Source: an uncultured Blautia sp.
Lineage (GTDB): Bacteria; Bacillota_A; Clostridia; Lachnospirales; Lachnospiraceae
Direction of reading: 5' to 3'
Assembly: GCA_905209435.1 (NCBI GenBank)
Contig: CAJLTE010000056.1
Location: forward strand, 1 to 21,901
DNA: 21,901 nt
The position numbers and the translations under genes were made by a program. Positions 17,001 to 21,901 of this stretch are shown here, in pieces (position 1 is the first letter of the stretch; each line of letters begins with the position of its first letter). Below the pieces are notes generated by a model. It had not been told where the DNA came from. It saw nothing but the letters and a program-made list of their open reading frames with translations, and did no database searches.

Positions 17001-17078
17001 TCCGCCAGAGGTAAGGACCATACTTGCTGTCAGAGTTGCCATCATAGCTTTTTTTAACATTTTTCTGTTTCTGTTCAT
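14043..17078 (-). CDS. Secreted, circularly permuted GH3 glycoside hydrolase (beta-glucosidase-like)
   Basis: This 1011-residue exported enzyme of family GH3 would release terminal sugars from beta-glycosides outside the cell. A signal peptide (about 1-32, ending TTFAA-PA) precedes three domains in swapped order: the alpha/beta sandwich domain (about 45-290) with likely acid/base E176 in SGEGADR; a fibronectin-III-like domain (about 330-430); and, after a linker (430-540), the TIM barrel (about 545-840). The barrel contains DGPAGLR (630-636), NFEYYSEDP (706-714), KHFAANNQE (739-747) and nucleophile D818 in MTDWGG. Residues 840-955 are an unusual insertion before the last helices (LQKSTINILNLV). 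No LPXTG, SLH or other anchor is seen. The order matches permuted GH3 enzymes known from ruminal Firmicutes. The start has AAGGAGG seven bases upstream. Glucoside versus xyloside or galactoside preference is not readable. Confidence 0.9.
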   Translation of the reverse strand: MNRNRKMLKKAMMATLTASMVLTSGGITTFAAPATTNEQSDRETKNAQLSMTAATQGMVLLENNNDVLPIAVDGNIALYGGGAVKTVKGGTGSGDVNQRYTVSVWEGLKNAGYNITSSDWLNSFEEAYDKGEAEFDGGFWDTFSMPDPELTDEEVAAGQTDGTDTAIYVISRNSGEGADRTETEGDYYLTENEKSNLTKLGAAYDKVIVVLNVGGVIDTNFFHEIDGLDAMLLMSQAGMEGGTALVKVLNGEVTPSGKLTDTWPAAYSDYPTAETFGANDGNVDQEDYTDGIYVGYRYFDTFGVTPAYEFGYGKSYTTFDIEVDSVTADADKVTVTAKVTNTGDKYSGKEVVEVYFSAPSGDLEKPYQELAAYGKTDELAPGESQTLTISYNTTEMSSYSEEKAAYIMEAGDYVVRVGNSSRNTKAAAVISLDETAVTEQLSNQLAPDKEITELSNKDATPYTYDGEADEIAAATTISLAATDIKTVDNSSAYDDETVTAYVSDTTETEYLAENLGYTPTSKYHGEYKEEVQNLEGDFSQNTLKDVYDGTITMEEFVSGLTVSQMADIVIGGNKLPSASGQSAGAASANVDDVSDGTMIGAQANSVQGAAGETAGIYIESKKIPNIVLADGPAGLRITQEYEGEDGQEYYQFCTAWPIGTLLAQTWDPDVVKEVGTAFGEELKEYGVTVLLAPGMNIHKNALCGRNFEYYSEDPYVTGTIAIAETEGVQSNPGIGVCIKHFAANNQEDNRNAVNNTISERAFREIYLKGFEMAVKGAQPMSIMSSYNLNNSVPAADDYDLLTDITRGEWGFDGMIMTDWGGGQSTPSISMHAGNDLIMPGNSVEDITIRGFSDEEPTFGEDDIYPEVTVAESWGGLRATTQWGEFVLDAAGDVTIEKTVDTSAYEEAVRDNVNADGEQESVKVSDLISNLGDAVTVTDNGDGTTTIVYTGSYKENNITFGDLQKSTINILNLVMQSNQFADLFDDVESLPYTEAHSDNLVTYVTNEKSEIE

Positions 17079-17110
17079 TACTTATCCTCCTTGTTTTTCC
17101 TGTTGAAATT

Positions 17111-17139
17111 ATCATAGCATGAACAGAAAAATTCTCCAA
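17111..17139 (-). promoter_or_regulatory. Promoter of the GH3 gene with overlapping dyad
   Basis: On the - strand the -35 TTGGAG (17139-17134) and -10 TATGAT (17116-17111) are 17 bp apart, placing the start about 30 nt before the GH3 start codon. An imperfect palindrome CCAAATTTGTTAAATTGG (17153-17136) overlaps the -35, and a second dyad TTTTGC/GCAAAA (17168-17189) encloses one ATTGTTAT copy (17176-17183) also present in the mgl region. So the enzyme gene has its own regulated promoter rather than relying on the sensor operon. Confidence 0.55.
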
Positions 17140-17235
17140 TTTAACAAATTTGGACTTACCGGCAGTATTTTGCCAATTGTTATGCAAAAACTTGTCATTT
17201 TGTTCTTTCTTGCCATCATACATAATCCAAATTAT

Positions 17236-18804
17236 CTATTCCACATATTCCCTGATTTCACCCACGCTCATTCCTGTATATTTTTTGAACACTTTATAAA
17301 AATAGGTAATATTATTATATCCTGACTGTAGGGCAATTTCTTTTATTGAATGTTTTCCCTCCCAGAGCATTCTCAGCGCATTGATCATTCGGATTTCTGT
17401 AAGAATTCCAACAAAAGTCTGATTCAGCTCCTGTTTCAGAAGACGGCTCAGATAAAAGCTACTGATCCCAGAAACCTCCGCAACCTGTTCCAGTGAAATA
17501 TCTTTCATATAATACTTTTCCATATACAAAATAGTTTTTTCTACATAATCTCTGCTTTTCTTTCCTGCCTGTGTATTCTTTACTGCCAGCTGTTCCAGAC
17601 AATCGCATACCCACTGGCAAAGTTTTTCTTTAGACCTGCATTCCTGAGCTTTTAACCACTGTATCTGCCTGTCTTTGTTGTAACGTTCAGCAGGTGTCAA
17701 TTTATCTGTCATTACCTTTTCAACATAAAAAACCGTTCCCATACTGGCGATTATCGCAGAATTCATTTCCCACTTCTCATATTCCGTGACAGTAAAACTT
17801 TTTTTCACCGCTTCTTTCGCCTTTTCCAACTGTCCACTCTCCATATCACAAATCAATGACCGGACAAGATCACGGCTCTCTTTGGGTTTCTTTTTCTTTT
17901 CTCCTGTATTATAAAAGCAGACTCCCTGTCTCTTTTGATTTCCGGCCGCTATTCTGCACTCTGCCAATCCGGTAAGCATTTCATACGGATCTTCCTGCCA
18001 AGTACTGACTCCCAGATGAAGCCTCTGATATCCTTCTCTTTCCCCACAGCGTAGAATCATGGCTGCAGTGTCTTCCATCCATTTTGTTTTTTCATTCTCC
18101 TGGATTTCCCTTCCCGGTGTGAGAAGAAAACAGATTTCATCTTTATACGTTTTTCCTACACAATATCCAAACTGACCCAGCTCCACCTGAATTTTTTCTT
18201 TCAACTCGCTTATTTTCTGTTTCATCACTATAAAGTCTAACTCAAAATTCTTCAGGCAGACGAGAATACATCCGCTGTACTCATGGTTCATAGCAGACTG
18301 TATCAGAAGAAAACTTTTTTCGTCCGGTTCTCCCAGCATCAGAGAAGACAGAAACTCACTGCCTACCATCCCATTAATCTCTTCCATATGTACCTTTGTT
18401 CTGCTTTCCTTGTCTCTTTTTTCAGCTTCCACCGATACCTGCTGTGTCACTTTCCGAAGTGTTTCCACAAACGTAGTTCTGTTTAATGGTTTCAGAATAT
18501 ACTCCGACACACCAAGGCTCATCGCCTTTTTTGCAAACTGAAACTCACTGTAAGCAGAGCTTATAATTACTTTCATCTCCTTATTACGAGCCCGGATAAT
18601 CTCAAGGGCATCCAAACCATTAAGCCCCGGCATATTAATATCTATAATGGCAATATCCGGATGATTTTTCTCTACACTGGCAATCAGGTCAATCCCATTC
18701 TGGACATAAGGAAGGATTTCCATATCCGGAAAATCATTTCGTATCATCATTTCCAGTGCCCGGCATTCAATCACCTCATCATCCGCAATTATAATTCTGT
18801 ACAT
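17236..18804 (-). CDS. YesN-type response regulator, REC + AraC DNA-binding domain (module B)
   Basis: This 522-residue regulator has a receiver domain (1-120) with D8/D9, phospho-acceptor D55 (IAIIDINMP) and K105 (ILKPLN). A long central region spans about 130-415, and an AraC-type double helix-turn-helix covers about 425-520 (VAEVSGISSFYLSRLLKQEL and IALQSGYNNITYFYKVFKKYTG). Its start overlaps the kinase gene by 16 nt, so the two are co-translated. It is the last gene of module B and is followed directly by the GH3 promoter, which is its most likely target. It is a clear relative of the module A regulator in plan but the two are quite different in sequence, so they are not a recent duplication. 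Confidence 0.92.
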   Translation of the reverse strand: MYRIIIADDEVIECRALEMMIRNDFPDMEILPYVQNGIDLIASVEKNHPDIAIIDINMPGLNGLDALEIIRARNKEMKVIISSAYSEFQFAKKAMSLGVSEYILKPLNRTTFVETLRKVTQQVSVEAEKRDKESRTKVHMEEINGMVGSEFLSSLMLGEPDEKSFLLIQSAMNHEYSGCILVCLKNFELDFIVMKQKISELKEKIQVELGQFGYCVGKTYKDEICFLLTPGREIQENEKTKWMEDTAAMILRCGEREGYQRLHLGVSTWQEDPYEMLTGLAECRIAAGNQKRQGVCFYNTGEKKKKPKESRDLVRSLICDMESGQLEKAKEAVKKSFTVTEYEKWEMNSAIIASMGTVFYVEKVMTDKLTPAERYNKDRQIQWLKAQECRSKEKLCQWVCDCLEQLAVKNTQAGKKSRDYVEKTILYMEKYYMKDISLEQVAEVSGISSFYLSRLLKQELNQTFVGILTEIRMINALRMLWEGKHSIKEIALQSGYNNITYFYKVFKKYTGMSVGEIREYVE

Positions 18805-20324
18805 TGTATTCCTTCCCCCTTATTCAACTCCTGTTCTTTCACAGGCAGACAGATACGTACTGTAGTTCCTTCTCCTTCTGTACTGTAAATCTGCACATCT
18901 CCCTGATCCTCATAAAAAATGCGCACTCTCATATAAATATTACTCAGACCTATTTTCCCTGTTTCCTGATTTTCTTTCATCTCCCTCTTCAGTTTCTGCA
19001 GTCTGTCTGCATCCATTCCCACACCATTATCCTTAATTTCAACAATTCCCATCTGTTCTTCGGGTTGATATCTGGTGCGGATTGTAATGATGGCATCATG
19101 AAGCTTCATACCAACTCCATGAGACACCGCATTCTCCACAAGCGGCTGAAGGATCAAGCTCGGCACATGGATCTGGTGAAAACACTCATCCAGATCAAAC
19201 TCAAACCGGATCCTGTCTCCAAAACGATATTCCTGCAGTTCCACATAGTGTCCAAGAATTTCAATTTCTCTGGATAACGTTACAGATTTATCCGTATAAT
19301 CCAAGGTATAGCGCAGCAGTCTTGCTGTACTGTCCAGAAGCGTCACTGTTTGCTCTGCGCCTTCCATATATGCAGTCTGTGAGATCATGTTTAAAGTATT
19401 AAACAGAAAATGTGGATTAATCTGCATCTGCAGTGCTTTCAGCTCACTGGTTTTAAGCATGTTTCGTATTTTTAGATTCTCTAATTCCTGGTCTTTCAGT
19501 TTCTGCTGTGCGTTTGCATTCTCCTGTATCGTGCAAATCTGCATCTGAATCCTTCGGATCATGGAATTATAGACCTGAATCAGCATCCGCATTTCCTCTT
19601 CTGCCTCCTGCTCCAGTTTAACATACTCGATCCGGCTCATATCCTTCTTTCCAAACTGTTGTGCATTTTCTGTTAAATCCTGTATTGGCTTGATCACACT
19701 ATTGCTAAGTGCAAAAATACTCACTCCCTGCCTTAAAAATACAAATGTGATCACTGCAATCAAATCTGCCATCAACCAAAAATTTCTTTTTGCAGCCTGA
19801 TTGTTCCGATAATCCACAGCCTCCAGCAGTTCTGAATATAGATTCTGAAACTGTGCATCCATGGCTTTATAGACTTCCTGCGTTTTATTATAATATTTAT
19901 TGATAATAGCCTTACTTCCAATTGTCATTTCTTCACACAGATAGCTGTGATCATATATTTTTTTAATTCTCTGTATATACAGAAGAAACATCTGCTCCAC
20001 ATCTCTGACATCCCTGTAAAACTGTTTTCCCGCATGAATATCTGCAAGCTGCTTCAGTTTTCTCTGATTTGAAGAACATTTCTCGGCAATCTGTTTATAA
20101 ACATCTTCATTTCCTTCTAGAGTATAGGTGTAGACATCCCCATTAATATCCTCCAGAGCATTATAGTAAGAATTTAATAACAGGATCTGCTCTGTGCTCT
20201 GTTCATATTCTTTTTCCACATGCCTGTAAACAACTAACGTTGTAATCACCAGTACCATGGAAACAATTACCGTATCTATCAGAACTCCCATTAGCTGTGA
20301 TCTGATCGTCTTTGTTTTTTTCAT
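18789..20324 (-). CDS. LytS/YesM-type sensor histidine kinase with helical sensor domain (module B)
   Basis: This is a 511-residue kinase if started at ATG 20324, whose ATGA overlaps the stop of the preceding binding-protein gene; an in-frame ATG at 20357 would add 11 residues. Order: TM1 (about 11-33); an extracellular, apparently all-helical region (34-183) resembling a four-helix bundle rather than a Cache domain; TM2 (about 184-206); HAMP (about 207-262); a coiled coil; His_kinase with the H-box QMQINPHFLFNTLN (His305); and an ATPase domain with N-box LVENAVSHG (N398), G1 KDNGVGM (431-437) and G2 GKIGLSNI. It should phosphorylate the overlapping YesN-type regulator. A helical sensor domain fits docking of the upstream binding protein, as in XylFII-LytS. 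Confidence 0.9.
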   Translation of the reverse strand: MKKTKTIRSQLMGVLIDTVIVSMVLVITTLVVYRHVEKEYEQSTEQILLLNSYYNALEDINGDVYTYTLEGNEDVYKQIAEKCSSNQRKLKQLADIHAGKQFYRDVRDVEQMFLLYIQRIKKIYDHSYLCEEMTIGSKAIINKYYNKTQEVYKAMDAQFQNLYSELLEAVDYRNNQAAKRNFWLMADLIAVITFVFLRQGVSIFALSNSVIKPIQDLTENAQQFGKKDMSRIEYVKLEQEAEEEMRMLIQVYNSMIRRIQMQICTIQENANAQQKLKDQELENLKIRNMLKTSELKALQMQINPHFLFNTLNMISQTAYMEGAEQTVTLLDSTARLLRYTLDYTDKSVTLSREIEILGHYVELQEYRFGDRIRFEFDLDECFHQIHVPSLILQPLVENAVSHGVGMKLHDAIITIRTRYQPEEQMGIVEIKDNGVGMDADRLQKLKREMKENQETGKIGLSNIYMRVRIFYEDQGDVQIYSTEGEGTTVRICLPVKEQELNKGEGIQCTEL

Positions 20325-21298
20325 GATATCATCCAGTTTCCCTTCCAGTTCTCCCATTCCGATTTCCAGGAATTAAAATCAAAAGTCTCATCTACATTTT
20401 GAATATCTGTATATACGATCCGTTTTTCACCTTTTCTACCATTAATGCAGTCTTTCAGATTTTTCACTGCCTGATATCCCATTTCTACTGTGTCATCCAT
20501 TACAGAAAAAGAATAAATCCCGTCCTGAAGATATTCGTAAATCTGCTGTGACATTCCGAAACATACTACTTTCATGTTATCCTTGGAATATCCTTCTTCC
20601 TGCAAAATATCACCCAACATATCTGCCGCAGTCTGATCTGCACAGAAAATCGCATTGATCCGCTTATTGTCCTGCAGCATTCCGGATACCAGATTGCGTA
20701 CCCGGATACGGTCAGATCGACTTTCAAACGTTTCTTCTACAATCATGTTTTTGTTTTCGTTTATGGTGGAAAGAAACCCCTCAACTCTCTGCCTCTGTCC
20801 CAGGTCATCTGTATCAGAGACAATCATTCCTATATGTGCATTTCCTTCGGTAATATCCATCATATCCTTACCAGCAAGTTCTCCTGCCTCTTTATGGTTC
20901 ATACCAATATAACCGCTTCTTTTACTGTTTTCCAAATCAGACTGGATTAGAATCACAGGAATCCCTGATTCCTCTGCTTCTTCAACTGCATCTCCGACCA
21001 CCCTAGAATTATTATTTCCAACAGTGATAATTCCATCTACATCCGAATAAATTGCACTTTTAATAGCTTCTGCCTGCTTATCCTCATCCAGATTTTTAAA
21101 ACCTACATATTTAGTATCTGTTCCTAAATCACGGTCTGCCTGCTCCATTCCGGCAGCCGCTTCCTCCCAGGTTTGCGGACAGATAAATGTAAATCTGTAC
21201 GCCAGAGCCTGCGGTTTTTCTTCCGAATTCTGATAATATTTGTTCACCGAAAACAACAAAAGCAGATTTACCAAAAATAACAGCCCATACTTTTTCAT
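20321..21298 (-). CDS. Membrane-anchored periplasmic-binding-protein-like sensor subunit (module B)
   Basis: This 325-residue protein has an N-terminal hydrophobic anchor (about 4-19) without a lipobox, then a type 1 periplasmic-binding fold of the sugar-binding kind: strand RFTFICP (35-41), GIITVGNNNSRVV (89-101), GIPVILIQSD (112-121), RSGYIGMNHKEAGELAG (127-143), a hinge region AHIGMIV (154-160), and DNMKVVCFG (240-248). The start ATG 21298 has GGGGAG about eleven bases upstream; ATGs at 21325 and 21316 have poorer sites. It is the first gene of module B and overlaps the kinase gene by 4 nt. The overlap and anchor point to a co-receptor role rather than transport. Ligand unknown; fold firm. 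Confidence 0.82.
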   Translation of the reverse strand: MKKYGLLFLVNLLLLFSVNKYYQNSEEKPQALAYRFTFICPQTWEEAAAGMEQADRDLGTDTKYVGFKNLDEDKQAEAIKSAIYSDVDGIITVGNNNSRVVGDAVEEAEESGIPVILIQSDLENSKRSGYIGMNHKEAGELAGKDMMDITEGNAHIGMIVSDTDDLGQRQRVEGFLSTINENKNMIVEETFESRSDRIRVRNLVSGMLQDNKRINAIFCADQTAADMLGDILQEEGYSKDNMKVVCFGMSQQIYEYLQDGIYSFSVMDDTVEMGYQAVKNLKDCINGRKGEKRIVYTDIQNVDETFDFNSWKSEWENWKGNWMIS

Positions 21299-21493
21299 TG
21301 TTTTAACACTCCCCATAAAACACATTTTAATAATAAACTATCAGATAGTTATTTTACCACAAAATCATATATCAAAAAACTGCCAGATATCATAGATTAA
21401 TAAAACTATAGTTAACTCTCTTTTTCATAAGTACTTTTTCATAAGTTTCTTTTGTTCTCACATAGATTCTGTTCCACTCCATACCAGCAAACA
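21299..21493 (-). promoter_or_regulatory. Module B upstream region with palindromes and a tandem repeat
   Basis: A possible extended -10 TGGTAAAAT (21359-21351) lies on the - strand with a weak T-rich -35 region. Immediately downstream of it is the perfect dyad AACTATCAGATAGTT (21336-21350). A second dyad with the same half-sites, AACTATAGTT, is at 21404-21413. Two copies of TTTTTCATAAGT (21421-21432 and 21435-21446) repeat with a 14-bp period. These look like regulator sites for the sensor operon. The promoter placement is tentative. Confidence 0.4.
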
Positions 21494-21705
21494 GTCAGAA
21501 AAAAGAATAGTTTCCCATGCATTTGCAGGGATCGTAGCAATTCTTAGGGCTTGGAGATCTGCGTTATGAGGAAAAATAGCAATCTGTCTGAGCGAAGTTT
21601 GCAACGGAGCGAGTTTTGCATTTTTCCTCATGCCTTTAGCAGATCTCCAGACCCTTAGAATTCCTAGGTCCCGAAACCGCATGGGAAACCATTCTTTTTT
21701 CTGAC
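21494..21705. repeat. 212-bp long imperfect palindrome (MITE-like or structured-RNA element)
   Basis: The left arm (21494-21582) and right arm (21616-21705) are near reverse complements around a 33-nt centre (21583-21615). The outer 27 bp (GTCAGAAAAAAGAAT then a mismatch then GTTTCCCATGC) match with one difference. Inner blocks GGAGATCTGC and ATGAGGAAAAAT also match, with a few indels between. No transposase gene, and no obvious target-site duplication at the edges. An open frame across it (21458-21682, - strand) is a by-product of the repeat. It lies between the rRNA operon terminator and the sensor operon. Confidence 0.8.
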
Positions 21706-21765
21706 GTCCCTTTTCTGATATCCTTTTTATTCTATTATCTTATATTTATTCCCATTTTTGCGCAC

Positions 21766-21795
21766 AAAAAAAACCAGCTAACTACCAGCTGGTTT
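21766..21795 (-). terminator. Intrinsic terminator of the rRNA operon
   Basis: On the - strand AAACCAGCT (21795-21787) pairs perfectly with AGCTGGTTT (21779-21771) across a 7-nt loop, followed by an eight-base U-tract (21773-21766). It is a textbook terminator about 67 nt after the 23S 3' end, with no 5S rRNA between. Confidence 0.9.
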
Positions 21796-21862
21796 CTCAC
21801 TGTATCTTCAAAACTACATACATGTTGACATTTCCCTGAGATCATTACTTCCTGCGATTTCT

Positions 21863-21901
21863 TGGTCAAGCCCTCACCCGATTAGTAACAGTCAGCTCCA
21901 T
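21863..21901 (-). rRNA. 23S ribosomal RNA, 3' end only
   Basis: Read on the - strand, the last bases of the window give GTTACTAATCGGGTGAGGGC followed by TTGACC, the conserved 3' terminus of bacterial 23S rRNA (domain VI end; compare TACTAATCGGTCGAGGGCTTGACC in clostridia). Only about 39 nt are inside the window; the rest lies to the right. The exact 3' end is estimated at 21863-21864 from the conserved GACC. The gene is transcribed toward the sugar locus and ends at the terminator 21766-21795. Confidence 0.88.

Noticed and set aside
18804..19277. 157-codon open frame antisense to the module B kinase
   Set aside because: It is the complement of the conserved ATPase domain of the kinase; Cys/His/Phe-rich composition typical of antisense frames.
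21458..21682. 74-codon open frame on the - strand inside the long palindrome
   Set aside because: It lies almost wholly within the inverted repeat, has no ribosome binding site, and its composition follows from the repeat rather than from a protein.
21706..21862. Looked for 5S rRNA or a tRNA between the palindrome and 23S
   Set aside because: Only a terminator and short AT-rich sequence are present; no cloverleaf or 5S-like core seen.
1..21901. CRISPR array, insertion sequence or prophage genes
   Set aside because: No regularly spaced repeats, transposase, integrase or phage structural motifs were found in any frame.

Overview
The window looks like a chromosomal segment of a Gram-positive gut anaerobe of the Lachnospiraceae (Blautia/Dorea/Ruminococcus-like). 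The grounds are AT-rich spacers with strong AAGGAGG ribosome binding sites, LytS/YesM-type kinases paired with YesN-type AraC response regulators, an MglBAC monosaccharide transporter, a secreted circularly permuted GH3 enzyme, and a clostridial-type 23S rRNA 3' end. This is inferred from gene style; no database was searched.

Layout. (1) 1-4059, + strand: an AT-rich leader with a good promoter, a cytoplasmic M28-type metallopeptidase, a GNAT acetyltransferase and an orphan BlaI/MecI-type repressor, ending in a perfect 18-bp hairpin. (2) 4034-21298, - strand: a sugar-utilisation locus. In transcription order it holds: sensor module B (membrane-anchored sugar-binding-like protein, histidine kinase, YesN-type regulator; coding regions overlap); a secreted permuted GH3 glycosidase with its own promoter; mglB, mglA, mglC; an intrinsic terminator; a small three-helix membrane protein; sensor module A (YesN-type regulator, Cache histidine kinase, membrane-anchored binding protein); and a second, lipoprotein MglB homologue. 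(3) 21299-21901: a regulatory region with small palindromes and a tandem repeat, a 212-bp long imperfect palindrome, a strong terminator, and the last ~39 nt of a 23S rRNA gene on the - strand whose body lies outside the window. No 5S rRNA lies between the 23S end and the terminator.

How the genes may work together. The exported GH3 enzyme would release monosaccharides from beta-glycosides outside the cell. MglB-type proteins capture the sugar and MglA/MglC import it. Each sensor module follows the 'binding protein + LytS/YesM kinase + YesN regulator' plan known from XylFII-LytS-YesN of Clostridium beijerinckii, so the two modules probably read extracellular sugar and activate the GH3 and mgl promoters. 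The mgl promoter has a consensus -10 but no recognisable -35, as expected for activator dependence, and it lies within an array of ATTGTTAT-containing repeats that also occurs upstream of the GH3 gene. The most unusual points are the two sensor modules around one transporter, two MglB homologues with different anchoring and different pocket residues, a terminator separating transporter genes from their downstream sensor genes, and the long palindrome next to the rRNA operon.
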